Below are positions 15,060 through 21,380 of a stretch of 23,053 bases of DNA, in pieces. How positions within the stretch are numbered: position 1 is the stretch's first letter; every line of letters begins with the position of its first letter. This DNA comes from a virus. Location of the stretch: the IMG/VR virus record IMGVR_UViG_3300049827_000058, positions 1 through 23,053 of that record; one strand, 5' to 3'. Position numbers and translations under genes: made by a program. The notes below the pieces were generated by a model, which was not told where the DNA came from, ran no database searches, and worked only from the letters and a program-made list of their open reading frames with translations.

Positions 15060-15501
15060 GTTTTTCCTCGGTTATTGGCCCACCTGCAATCCATGCCTCA
15101 CAAGTTCTCTTAGAGGCACACTTAAAATCAAACACTTCGCAGTAACCTAAGTCACCAGCGTCAATCACTTCCCAAGCATCCATCTCGGTGTCGCCCATCT
15201 CCAAGCCTGTCTCAATACAGGAGAGCATCTTTGGTGTTTGGATGAAAGCGGAACAATTGCCACAGCGAGACTTCTTAGCCTGATCTGGTGAGTTTCTCCA
15301 AGTCTTAGAGATCTCACGCCAGTAATCCATGTTGGCTTCGTTGGGATTCATTGGGCCATAGTTAGCCTTGTCGATGGCCTTCTGACGATTTTCAAGATTG
15401 ACCTCTACATCGCCTGTAGCAACAGGACAAGCCTTGCCACTTTTCTCTTGGCTTTGTATCTCAATTTCAATCTTTACGGAGGGTTCAAGCAAACCAGACA
15501 T
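14998..15501 (-). CDS. Cys-rich conserved phage protein, possible metal or Fe-S binder
   Basis: 167 aa from ATG 15501, which has GAGG six bases upstream; the frame extends to a TTG at 15537, but that would start inside the terminator. The core CPVATGDVEVNLENRQKAI, YGPMNPNEAN, KKSRCGNCSAFIQTPKMLSC, AGDLGYCEVFDFKC and RTCEAW occurs in many aquatic phage genomes. The spacing of the Cys residues (CGNC, then C, then GYC and C) resembles high-potential iron-sulfur proteins, a resemblance I infer rather than know. The C-terminal tail is polar and overlaps the next gene. Confidence 0.75.
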   Translation of the reverse strand: MSGLLEPSVKIEIEIQSQEKSGKACPVATGDVEVNLENRQKAIDKANYGPMNPNEANMDYWREISKTWRNSPDQAKKSRCGNCSAFIQTPKMLSCIETGLEMGDTEMDAWEVIDAGDLGYCEVFDFKCASKRTCEAWIAGGPITEEKHGNDKSASDRNDAETYAEKD

Positions 15502-15534
15502 AACAGTCCTCAAGGAGTTTGTACTATTTTCGCA

Positions 15535-15562
15535 CAAAAAAAGAGGGCATACAAGCCCTCAA
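15535..15562 (-). terminator. Rho-independent terminator after the Ref-like gene
   Basis: A perfect stem GAGGGC (15543-15548) with GCCCTC (15555-15560) and a 6-base loop. Read leftward it is followed by seven U residues (complement of 15536-15542) and preceded by UUUU. It closes the unit that begins with the promoter at 17444-17473, 22 bases beyond the Ref-like stop. Confidence 0.85.
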
Positions 15563-15584
15563 AACTCATGGCAACTGAGTGCCT

Positions 15585-15842
15585 CTATCCTATCAACTTT
15601 CTCAGGGTTTCGTTTAAAACTGACATTTCTGTGTGCTTATAAACCGACCATATCCTAGCTTGCCCATGAATTCCATTGTGGCTACCCTGATGGCAATCCT
15701 TACATAGCGGAATACAAAGGTACTGCTGATGTTGCTCAATGTGGTGAGCATCTGATGGCCCTGCCTGACCACAGACCCCACAAGGCATCTCTTTGACCCT
15801 TGCTAGGTGTAATCTCTCACGGCTAGAAAGTTTGTTATTCAA
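15585..15842 (-). CDS. Ref-like HNH nuclease (RecA-dependent nuclease family)
   Basis: 85 aa, TTG start at 15842 overlapping the upstream gene by eight bases. The family N-terminus (RERLHLARVKEMPCGVCGQ) is conserved, which supports the TTG rather than ATG 15788. Cys21/Cys24, His33-His34 (SDAHHIEQH), LCKDCH at 46-51 and SHNGIHG at 54-60 give the zinc and HNH sites of the Ref/DUF968-like group. P1 Ref cuts D-loops made by RecA; whether this short protein does so is inference. It is the last gene before a strong terminator. Confidence 0.8.
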   Translation of the reverse strand: MNNKLSSRERLHLARVKEMPCGVCGQAGPSDAHHIEQHQQYLCIPLCKDCHQGSHNGIHGQARIWSVYKHTEMSVLNETLRKLIG

Positions 15843-16293
15843 TCTCTACCACCAGATTCCCATGTGACCTTATGTAGTCTTTTGTTTTCTGAATGTATCT
15901 CTCAAACTCTGATCTTGAGATACTTCCCTGTTGCAGATCAGCATATTCGATCAATTCTCTGATGGCTTTTATACCCTGACCATCCAATCCCATCTTCTTT
16001 GTCTCTTGAAAGCGTATAGCGGATTTGTGGAGGCTGTCCTGTGCTGTTTGGCATACAGGTAGCACTTCTGGGCCTATCCCATTCTTTCCCATCATCTCAG
16101 ACAGGTTTAGAACATCTACCAAGGTACGCCAGTCAGAGATAGTTCCAGAGCCTTTTGTCATTGCGTCTAGTGCTGAGTACTCAAGGAGTCTTAGTTTGTC
16201 CAGCTTGTCCCTCTGGGTTATCGATGCCCCGATTATTGCGTGAACAGTCGGGTCTATCAGATTCCAATGCTTTCTCTTTGTTTTCTTTCTCAT
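15835..16293 (-). CDS. Conserved phage protein of Burkholderiales type, unknown function
   Basis: 152 aa from ATG 16293 (MRKKTKRKHWNLIDPTVHAI); the frame extends to ATG 16314 (159 aa), but family members start with the basic RKKTKRKHW. Later segments are LDKLRLLEYSALDAMTKGSG, LNLSEMMGKNGIGPEVLPVC and ADLQQGSISRSEFERYIQ. I recognise this family from beta-proteobacterial prophages, where it is sometimes labelled a Fis-type regulator without evidence. It is mostly helical. The 5' part overlaps another small gene in a different frame, and the 3' end overlaps the Ref-like start. Confidence 0.75.
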   Translation of the reverse strand: MRKKTKRKHWNLIDPTVHAIIGASITQRDKLDKLRLLEYSALDAMTKGSGTISDWRTLVDVLNLSEMMGKNGIGPEVLPVCQTAQDSLHKSAIRFQETKKMGLDGQGIKAIRELIEYADLQQGSISRSEFERYIQKTKDYIRSHGNLVVEIE

Positions 16294-16378
16294 TGTCTCT
16301 GCCAAATATGGCATCCCATCGGTTTGAGTATTCTTGATTGCTTACAGAAAATGGCCGACCAATTGACCCTTTGCTCAT
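16181..16378 (-). CDS. Possible small protein with NRWDAIFG motif, long overlap
   Basis: 65 aa from ATG 16378, coupled to the upstream gene by an ATGA overlap. The motif SNQEYSNRWDAIFGRDN resembles short phage proteins that contain EY..NWDrIFgk. After this it runs for about 113 bases in another frame over the start of the next gene, and the C-terminal half is low-complexity and polar. Coupling and motif argue for a real gene; the long overlap argues for caution. Confidence 0.5.
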   Translation of the reverse strand: MSKGSIGRPFSVSNQEYSNRWDAIFGRDNEKENKEKALESDRPDCSRNNRGIDNPEGQAGQTKTP

Positions 16379-16626
16379 TTTTTCATACCTCTTACGAAAG
16401 CAGCGAAACTCTGTGCAGTATCACCAAATGACTTCATTAAACTGAACTCATGGGCTACCTCATCTAGCGTCTTATTGCGTACTGGACAGTTCCTTCCTTG
16501 GGTACAGTCATAAGTGCAACAGTCCATGCCACTAGATTTGTTTGCTCTTAATATCTGCTTACCAAGGTTGCTTTGTCTTTCAACATCGTTAAAGGCTTCG
16601 TCTTCCTCTTTTGTCCATTCAGTCAT
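16375..16626 (-). CDS. Small Cys-containing phage protein
   Basis: 83 aa. It starts with a charged helix (MTEWTKEEDEAFNDVERQSN), carries a central Cys cluster MDCCTYDCTQGRNCP, and ends with HEFSLMKSFGDTAQSFAAFV. The Cys pattern suggests a small metal site, but I know no function. Start and stop overlap neighbours by four bases each (ATGA), so it is the middle of a coupled chain. Confidence 0.7.
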   Translation of the reverse strand: MTEWTKEEDEAFNDVERQSNLGKQILRANKSSGMDCCTYDCTQGRNCPVRNKTLDEVAHEFSLMKSFGDTAQSFAAFVRGMKK

Positions 16627-17000
16627 AACTCACCCTCTAAGTTAGCAATATGTGTCTGCAAGTCAACGATGCGGGCTGTTTGGCTTTCTAATATTTTGTC
16701 TTGGTCAGCCATCAATTTTTCTACATTTTTTATCCATGCGTTTGCTTCACGCAATTCATCTAGTGTTATGCAGTGCAAATCAACAGCCTTCTGATATTCT
16801 TCTTTCCAATCTGGTTGATAGTTCAAATCTACAGGCTCATCCTTCGCTTCTAGTGAGGCTTTAATGGCGGTGATGGCATCTCTGCATTGAACAACCTCGT
16901 ACAAGCCGCCTGAGATAGACGCATCTAACACCTTTGGAGAATCATCTAAAACGCCTTCCAAAGCCTCCAATGCAAGGCGTAATGCTTCGTCTTTAGTCAT
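16623..17000 (-). CDS. Helical phage protein of unknown function
   Basis: 125 aa from ATG 17000, preceded by AGGTGAAGAC; the frame extends to ATG 17036 but that lies inside the 47-aa gene without a ribosome site. The N-terminus MTKDEALRLALEALEGVLDD and the following CRDAITAIKASLEAK are typical of a common phage family with an EALRLALEALE start. The C-terminal third is a coiled coil (LREANAWIKNVEKLMADQDK, then ARIVDLQTHIANLEGEL). No catalytic motif is seen. Confidence 0.72.
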   Translation of the reverse strand: MTKDEALRLALEALEGVLDDSPKVLDASISGGLYEVVQCRDAITAIKASLEAKDEPVDLNYQPDWKEEYQKAVDLHCITLDELREANAWIKNVEKLMADQDKILESQTARIVDLQTHIANLEGEL

Positions 17001-17140
17001 GTCTTCACCTGTAAAGATATAGGTACATAGATGCAAGCCTTGTCCTTGGAGTTCTTGACGTTGACAGGGTTAGGCAGTAACCGCCTTTTACAGTTACTGC
17101 ACTTTGCATCTGGCTCTTTTGGTTTGCAGCCTAAAAGCAT
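16997..17140 (-). CDS. 47-aa zinc-ribbon-like protein
   Basis: The frame runs from ATG 17140 to TGA 16997, coupled at both ends (TAATG with the gene before and ATGA with the gene after). The sequence includes MLLGCKPKEPDAKCSNCKRR, then LLPNPVNVKNSKDKACIYVP. Cys14 and Cys17 (CSNC) and Cys37 could bind zinc. It fills a gap that would otherwise be empty in a very compact run. Function unknown. Confidence 0.68.
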   Translation of the reverse strand: MLLGCKPKEPDAKCSNCKRRLLPNPVNVKNSKDKACIYVPISLQVKT

Positions 17141-17397
17141 TAGATGCCCCTCATGTCGTAGTCAACAGTAGCCGAGTGATCTGCCTCGTCTAAAAGGTGC
17201 TTGGCAAGGCGCATACTTCCCTCGATCTCTAATTCTTTGTATTGCTCAACAGTAAAGATACCCATGACGTTTCTGCCCTCAAACCAGACTTCCTCGATGT
17301 TCTCGTTATAAGTGCCTTCTTCGTCTTGCTCGTATTCCATCACGACAGTAACGATTACAGAGCCTTCACCAATGGTTGTGTCAAATTCGTATTTCAT
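17140..17397 (-). CDS. Small acidic phage protein, first gene of the promoter-to-terminator unit
   Basis: 85 aa. The N-terminal half looks like a beta-sheet (YEFDTTIGEGSVIVTVVMEY) followed by acidic loops (EQDEEGTYNENIEEVWFEG), and the C-terminal half is helical (TVEQYKELEIEGSMRLAKHL). AAGGATTAAGAA precedes the ATG. The gene follows the leftward operator-promoter at 17444-17473 and so is predicted to be among the first products of that unit. I do not know its function. Confidence 0.72.
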   Translation of the reverse strand: MKYEFDTTIGEGSVIVTVVMEYEQDEEGTYNENIEEVWFEGRNVMGIFTVEQYKELEIEGSMRLAKHLLDEADHSATVDYDMRGI

Positions 17398-17430
17398 TTC
17401 TTAATCCTTAAAAGTACCCTTGCGAATTGC

Positions 17431-17473
17431 TTGGGCTGACGTAAGTATAGCAAAGAAATAAACAAAATGTTTA
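17431..17473 (-). promoter_or_regulatory. Leftward operator-promoter, twin of the one at 21.4 kb
   Basis: On the minus strand: a 15-bp palindrome TAAACA-TTT-TGTTTA (17459-17473), whose first six bases can serve as -35, an 18-base spacer, and an extended -10 TGCTATACT (-10 hexamer at 17444-17449). The following bases TACGTCAGCCCA are shared with the rightward promoter. The remaining intergenic bases (17398-17430) contain a CCC/GGG leader stem and the ribosome site; 17474-17507 show nothing clear. Confidence 0.7.
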
Positions 17474-17507
17474 CCGATCAACAAATATATCTAGGTACTT
17501 TCCCTAA

Positions 17508-17909
17508 TCACAGATCAATTCCATTTTCTGCTGACCAAGCATAGAGCCACTCTACAAACTCGCTTGCTTGCTCTTTGGTGAACTTACGCGTCTGAAGCCC
17601 TAACTGGACAATCCCTGTGCCATCAAGGTTAGGGACAATCTTTCCTTGTATGTTTTCAGTCTCACGCAAGAATTGGTCAACCAGTAACCGCTTCCAATCC
17701 TCGGTAGACCACTTTGCACCTAAGTGCTGTGCTTGCTTGGCAATATCGCCAATCATTGCGTGATATTTTTCCTCTTGCTCACGAGTTTTACTGACCAGCT
17801 TGATCTCCATAGTGAGATGTTTTCCAGCATCCAAGGCTTTGGTTATCTTGTCCCAATTTAGACGAATACTGGTTTTCGCCTGTTCTGTGCTTGTCAGTTG
17901 GAGAATCAT
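17508..17909 (-). CDS. ninB: NinB-like recombination protein
   Basis: 133 aa from ATG 17909, which overlaps the RusA stop as ATGA and has GGAG eight bases upstream; a GTG at 17918 is an alternative without room for a ribosome site. The segments SKTREQEEKYHAMIGDIAKQ, STEDWKRLLVDQFL, GIVQLGLQTRKFTKEQASEF and the final WSAENGIDL fit the NinB family (lambda Orf-like). Lambda Orf/NinB acts as a recombination mediator binding SSB and DNA. Being next to RusA fits a resolvase-plus-mediator pair. Confidence 0.88.
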   Translation of the reverse strand: MILQLTSTEQAKTSIRLNWDKITKALDAGKHLTMEIKLVSKTREQEEKYHAMIGDIAKQAQHLGAKWSTEDWKRLLVDQFLRETENIQGKIVPNLDGTGIVQLGLQTRKFTKEQASEFVEWLYAWSAENGIDL

Positions 17910-18334
17910 TCCAGACACTCCTTAACGCAAATATCTACACCAGCTTGGCTTGAGTAAACCTTAGTTACATGGATATTGACGATCTGCGAATCATCCTTAT
18001 AGACCACAGAATTCATGCCATCTTCTACGCTTTTTAGGATGTTGGAGGCATCAGGCTTCTTAATTGGTTGCTCAGAGCCATTTAAACAAGCCTCTATGCG
18101 TTTTTTAGAGTGTGACTTAGGAATGGATACTCTGATGTATAGGTAAAGCGTTACAGGGGTTTCTAGTGGCTCGGAACTTCCCATTGCTTTGATGGCTGCT
18201 TCTTTAATCAAAGATTCGTAAGTTCTGGTTTTCTCAGGGGTGTAAGCAGAAACAAAGTTTCCACGTTTGACATACCTTGCTCTTTGTTTTCCAACTGGGT
18301 TGCCTTCTACTGTGAAATTTACAATAAATGTCAT
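17906..18334 (-). CDS. rusA: RusA-family Holliday junction resolvase
   Basis: 142 aa. The N-terminus FTVEGNPVGKQRARYVKRG and the catalytic stretch KKPDASNILKSVEDGMNSVV followed by YKDDSQIV give the acidic residues Asp95, Asp105 and Asp114/115 of RusA. The second classical aspartate (PDxDN) is Ser97 here (PDASN), a variation seen in some family members. The enzyme cuts four-way DNA junctions, resolving replication or recombination intermediates before packaging. The start overlaps the upstream gene (ATGA). Confidence 0.92.
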   Translation of the reverse strand: MTFIVNFTVEGNPVGKQRARYVKRGNFVSAYTPEKTRTYESLIKEAAIKAMGSSEPLETPVTLYLYIRVSIPKSHSKKRIEACLNGSEQPIKKPDASNILKSVEDGMNSVVYKDDSQIVNIHVTKVYSSQAGVDICVKECLE

Positions 18335-18543
18335 TCAAGTGTCCCATCCTTAATTCTGTTCATGTAAGTACGAATCCTGTCTCTAGCACCAGAGCCATAG
18401 ATTCGTTCTGCTCGCTCTAGCCGACCACGCACAAAGTCTCTGTCTTTGTTTGTTTCCCAAGTGCGATAGAGTTCCCTTGCTTCTGCTTGCTCAAGGATTA
18501 CCCTATCGCTAGGGCTTTCGATATTCTTACGACTCCAAGTCAC
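18331..18543 (-). CDS. Small charged phage protein, GTG start
   Basis: 70 aa from GTG 18543, with GGAG seven bases upstream. The sequence is highly charged and helical: SDRVILEQAEARELYRTWET, then GRLERAERIYGSGARDRIRT. It resembles small phage proteins in which a VRGRLERAER-type helix is followed by a G-x-x-x-A-D-x-L/I-R pattern; I cannot give a function. It overlaps the 36-aa gene before it by 17 bases and RusA after it by four. Confidence 0.7.
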   Translation of the reverse strand: MTWSRKNIESPSDRVILEQAEARELYRTWETNKDRDFVRGRLERAERIYGSGARDRIRTYMNRIKDGTLE

Positions 18544-18637
18544 CAGTAAGCTCCAATGCTTTGTTTATCAGGTGTATAGGGTAAGGTACGCCCTCACGCA
18601 CCTTGTCTAGTAGTTTCATAGCGTCAGAGTGGCTCAT
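18527..18637 (-). CDS. 36-aa conserved mini-protein
   Basis: ATG 18637 overlaps the methyltransferase stop (ATGA) and the frame ends at TAA 18527. The protein, starting MSHSDAMKLLDKVREGVPYP and followed by IHLINKALELTGDL, matches a pattern I recall in related phages (DALxLLDkVREGVPyP...ALelTGDL). It would be one or two helices. Coupling and the recognisable motif support it despite its size. Confidence 0.65.
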   Translation of the reverse strand: MSHSDAMKLLDKVREGVPYPIHLINKALELTGDLES

Positions 18638-19587
18638 ATCAACTCCAATGATTGTTGAGCCAATCTTTTTTGCTGAAGTTTTCCATACTCAGGATTTAAC
18701 TCACATCCAAGATACTTTCTACCAAGGTCTTGAGCAACTTGTGCAGTCGTTCCAGAACCCATGAATGGGTCTAAAACAATTCCTCCAACTGGTGCGCCAG
18801 CCATGATGCAAGGTTCAATCAAATCGCTTGGAAATACAGCAAAGTGAGCGCCAGCGTAAGGCTTAGTGGTGACTGTCCAAACGCTTCGCTTGTTACGATT
18901 ACCATCAAACTCTTTCATGCCTTTGGTGTGTGTTGCACCCGTAGCCGAATAACCACCACTTTCATGCTTTTCGCCAGCAAAAAAAGGTGCTTTATATCTG
19001 TTTGCGCTTCCTTCTGGGTCTACGCTTGCTTCTTTAATTGACTCAGCATCGTAATAATATTTTTGCGACTTACTCAACAAAAAGATGTACTCATGCGCTT
19101 TAGTACAACGATCTCCAACAGATTCAGGCATTGGATTTGGCTTGTGCCAAATGATGTCTTGGCGTAGATACCAGCCATCTGCACGAAGGGCAAAGGCCAA
19201 CATCCAAGGAATACCAATTAAGTCTTTGGTTTTCAGGCCAGTGGCGTGTAACTTGTCTAACTTTCTATCGTTGGCTGGCATATTGTTTCTGCCTTCACGC
19301 TGATACTCAGGACTAGCCCTAGCAAAACCATTTGTATTGCAATAGCTATCACCAATGTTTAGCCATAAAGTCCCATCATCCTCAAGAACATCCCACACAC
19401 ATCGGAAAACTTCAACCAGTTGCTTAATAAATTCTTCTGGTGTTTCCTCATGTCCAATTTGACCTTCGTGACCATAATCACGCAAACCAAAGTAAGGTGG
19501 GCTAGTTACACAAGTTTGTGCCTTGATTCTTTGTTTAGCCCAATTACGCATTGTTTCTCTGCAATCACCAAATTCAATCTTGTTCAT
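18634..19587 (-). CDS. Orphan DNA methyltransferase (beta class, SPPY motif)
   Basis: 317 aa. Catalytic motif IV is TSPPYFGLRDYG (residues 28-39) and the AdoMet-binding motif I is LDPFMGSGTT near the C-terminus, so the order is that of the beta class. SPPY is more usual in N4-cytosine enzymes but occurs in N6-adenine ones. The segment WHKPNPMPESVGDRCTKAHE is typical of phage enzymes. No restriction gene is near, so protection from host restriction or a regulatory role is likely. AAGGAG precedes the ATG, and both ends overlap neighbours (ATGA). Recognition site unknown. Confidence 0.9.
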   Translation of the reverse strand: MNKIEFGDCRETMRNWAKQRIKAQTCVTSPPYFGLRDYGHEGQIGHEETPEEFIKQLVEVFRCVWDVLEDDGTLWLNIGDSYCNTNGFARASPEYQREGRNNMPANDRKLDKLHATGLKTKDLIGIPWMLAFALRADGWYLRQDIIWHKPNPMPESVGDRCTKAHEYIFLLSKSQKYYYDAESIKEASVDPEGSANRYKAPFFAGEKHESGGYSATGATHTKGMKEFDGNRNKRSVWTVTTKPYAGAHFAVFPSDLIEPCIMAGAPVGGIVLDPFMGSGTTAQVAQDLGRKYLGCELNPEYGKLQQKRLAQQSLELI

Positions 19588-20342
19588 GCTTTTCTCCTTA
19601 ACTCAGCCATTCTTGCTAAAACTTCTAGCGGAATAGGAACTGCCTTCTTGTCATCAGCTTTAATCTTTTCCAATGCAGGGTCAGGCTCATTTGATGGCGG
19701 AACTGTGAGCCTTATGTTGTCAGCAGGGTTTGGTTTAACAACCCAATCTGCTTTAAATGCTTGCCAACCACGAACAATACATTCCTCCAAGGCTTTCTCT
19801 AAAGTCCAACCAGCCTTGATTGCTTCATTGGTTAATGAATCAATGGCTCTTTGAGTTATCGGTGCTTTTTTGGCTTTCCTCAAAGATTTGAATTCTTGCC
19901 AAACAGAATCAGAAACACCGACAGGTGTTGCAACGATAGTTGCTTTATTCTGTATCTGTTTCTTATCTGTATCTGTATCTATAGCGTTACTTTGACGTTT
20001 CTGTAACGTTTCATCATTGTTACTTGGTTGTTTCTTTTTGTCTCGATGCTTGCGAACCCTTGTGGTGCTTGAATCTGAGACAAATTGACGTTTATCCCAA
20101 TTCAACAAATTCCATTGCTTATCAATAAAATTCTTACTGATGAACAGTTGTTTTGTTTCAATGAGTTCTGCTTCTGATAAGCGTAGTTGAAACGCTATCT
20201 CTGTTTCATGTAACGTTTCAAGTGTCTCGCTACATCTAAGGCACATAAGCATGACATAACGTCTTTGCATAGCCTCTGAAAGCATTTGAATTTTAGGGTC
20301 GTGTGCGAACTCCGAATAGAGTCGAAACCAAGGATTAGCCAT
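19584..20342 (-). CDS. Replication protein (O-like replisome organiser)
   Basis: 252 aa. The N-terminus ANPWFRLYSEFAHDPKIQML and QRRYVMLMCLRCSETLETL, followed by a winged-helix-like region, match a family of phage replication proteins. A polar linker with a short Asp/Thr/Lys repeat (DTDTDK; hexamer repeats at 19957-19982) separates it from a C-terminal domain SVWQEFKSLRKAKKAPITQR and CIVRGWQAFKADWV that is widespread in phage replication proteins. It would bind the origin and recruit host helicase. It has a strong promoter of its own and a 99-base leader, and overlaps the methyltransferase start (ATGA). No helicase is present in the window. Confidence 0.78.
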   Translation of the reverse strand: MANPWFRLYSEFAHDPKIQMLSEAMQRRYVMLMCLRCSETLETLHETEIAFQLRLSEAELIETKQLFISKNFIDKQWNLLNWDKRQFVSDSSTTRVRKHRDKKKQPSNNDETLQKRQSNAIDTDTDKKQIQNKATIVATPVGVSDSVWQEFKSLRKAKKAPITQRAIDSLTNEAIKAGWTLEKALEECIVRGWQAFKADWVVKPNPADNIRLTVPPSNEPDPALEKIKADDKKAVPIPLEVLARMAELRRKA

Positions 20343-20441
20343 AGTGTGTGCCGCTTTTTAAACCACCCTTAAAGGAATTGCCAGCAGGAGAAGGGTTAAC
20401 TCTTTTCGGTTGGGTAGCAACTCCCGACCTAGCTGGATTCC

Positions 20442-20470
20442 ATAATAGCAAAATTATTCTACTTTGTAAA
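20442..20470 (-). promoter_or_regulatory. Strong sigma70 promoter for the replication gene
   Basis: Minus-strand TTTACA (20465-20470), 17-base spacer, TATTAT (20442-20447), with a TGC extended -10. Both boxes match 5 of 6 consensus bases. The leader 20343-20435 has two weak stems: an ACCCTT/AAGGGT pair and a GGT-GGG/CCC-ACC pair. The start lies at the junction between the winged-helix gene and the replication gene, with no terminator. Confidence 0.75.
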
Positions 20471-20472
20471 CT

Positions 20473-20838
20473 TCAAATAAATTGATTATTTGTGATTTCT
20501 TTCGCAGGTCTTGGTCTGCCAAGCAATCGTTTAGCTTGTGCGTTCATCACAGCATACTCTGATTTGCTAAAGATACCCTTGGCGTTACGAATGTCAAAAG
20601 GGTTCAGCAAGCAGCGAGTTTCGTTTTTTGGTTTGTTCTCAATCAAGTGGTCAGCAAGGGTGTACTTAGCCACTCTGTAGCGACCAACCTTGACCTCCTC
20701 GGTTGTTAGATCACCTTTGTAGCGTAGTTTCTTAGCTGTGGACAGGACAGAGGATTTGGGCATACCTGTTAAGTCACAGACTTCTTGTGAAGTAAGTGGG
20801 CCATTCTGGAGGGCTTTAATTATTGCTTCTTGTGTCAT
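20473..20838 (-). CDS. Winged-helix DNA-binding protein
   Basis: 121 aa. Residues 3-60 are a clear winged helix: IIKALQNGPLTSQEVCDLTG, MPKSSVLSTAKKLRYKGDL, then wing strands VGRYRVAKYTL. The C-terminal half (NPFDIRNAKGIFSKSEYAVM) is unassigned; it ends in a basic GRPRPAKE patch. It may control the early genes or act with the replication protein. It follows a zinc-finger gene with a 23-base overlap and is transcribed from the repressor-like gene. Confidence 0.75.
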   Translation of the reverse strand: MTQEAIIKALQNGPLTSQEVCDLTGMPKSSVLSTAKKLRYKGDLTTEEVKVGRYRVAKYTLADHLIENKPKNETRCLLNPFDIRNAKGIFSKSEYAVMNAQAKRLLGRPRPAKEITNNQFI

Positions 20839-21142
20839 TTGTTTCTTGGTTTAATGGAATAGCTGGGCCTCTACGAATGTTGCAACCTTTGCAAGTCGGT
20901 ACAACTTCTAGCGGTTTGTTGTAATCTCTATGTTCATAGCATTGGGCAGGTTTGCCACAATCTACACATATCAATGTAGATACATGGGGAAGTAAGCCTT
21001 TTTTTACTGCCTGATTTACCTTTGAGGCAGCTTGTGCTTGACCATTTTTTTTAGGTCTTAGATCGCAACAAGTCCAACAGAATTTTGCACTATTTTCTCT
21101 GCCAATAATTTCTTGATTGCAATCGGCACACAATTTAGTCAT
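20816..21142 (-). CDS. Zinc-finger / HNH-like small protein
   Basis: 108 aa with two Cys clusters. The first is CADCNQEI with FCWTCCDLRPK, residues 5-29. The second is ICVDCGKPAQCYEHRDYNKP followed by VVPTCKGCNIRRGPA, a pattern common in small phage proteins and reminiscent of HNH nucleases (CxxC, H, CxxC, RRG). Catalysis cannot be judged, as only one His (in YEHRDY) is in a suitable place. ATGA overlap with the repressor gene indicates coupling. Confidence 0.72.
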   Translation of the reverse strand: MTKLCADCNQEIIGRENSAKFCWTCCDLRPKKNGQAQAASKVNQAVKKGLLPHVSTLICVDCGKPAQCYEHRDYNKPLEVVPTCKGCNIRRGPAIPLNQETNDTRSNN

Positions 21143-21327
21143 TTCTTAATCCTTTTGTTTAAGAAAAGTTTTGGGTAAGCCAATTTGACAGATGCGGGTA
21201 TTCCCCTAGTCATCCAGTTATTAATTCTTTGCTTAGATGTAATGCCTAGCTTTTTTGCAAGCATGGTAGTTCCACCTAAAAGTGCTATCAATTCTTTGTC
21301 TGATTGGATTTGATCTTGTTTGTTCAT
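21139..21327 (-). CDS. Cro/CI-like HTH repressor
   Basis: 62 aa from ATG 21327; the frame is open further upstream to 21477, but that region holds the promoters and operators. Residues 16-42 are a helix-turn-helix: LLGGTTMLAKKLGITSKQRI followed by NNWMTRGIP, close to the YdaS/Cro-type pattern with the conserved W-x-x-RGIP. It is divergently placed to the rightward recombination genes across a control region with palindromic operators, as lambda cro and cI are. No Shine-Dalgarno is present and a strong promoter ends six bases before ATG, so a leaderless message is predicted. Confidence 0.8.
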   Translation of the reverse strand: MNKQDQIQSDKELIALLGGTTMLAKKLGITSKQRINNWMTRGIPASVKLAYPKLFLNKRIKK

Positions 21328-21333
21328 AGTTGC

Positions 21334-21362
21334 ATCATAACAACAAAATTCATAAAAGTAAA
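21334..21362 (-). promoter_or_regulatory. Promoter of the repressor gene (leaderless start)
   Basis: Minus-strand TTTACT (21357-21362; 4 of 6), 17-base spacer, TATGAT (21334-21339; 5 of 6) with TGT extended -10. The predicted start falls on or next to the A of the ATG at 21327, six bases beyond the -10 box. Confidence 0.75.
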
Positions 21363-21373
21363 CGCTTTGTGAA
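21359..21373. promoter_or_regulatory. Degenerate operator copy over the repressor promoter
   Basis: TAAACGCTTTGTGAA agrees with the 15-bp palindrome at 17459-17473 (read as TAAACATTTTGTTTA) at 11 of 15 positions and overlaps the -35 box of the repressor promoter, suggesting autoregulation. Symmetry is imperfect. Confidence 0.45.
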
Positions 21374-21380
21374 AATAATT

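Noticed and set aside
15502-15537. Longer form of the Cys-rich protein starting at TTG 15537
   Set aside because: The start lies in the U tract of a terminator, while ATG 15501 has a proper ribosome site.
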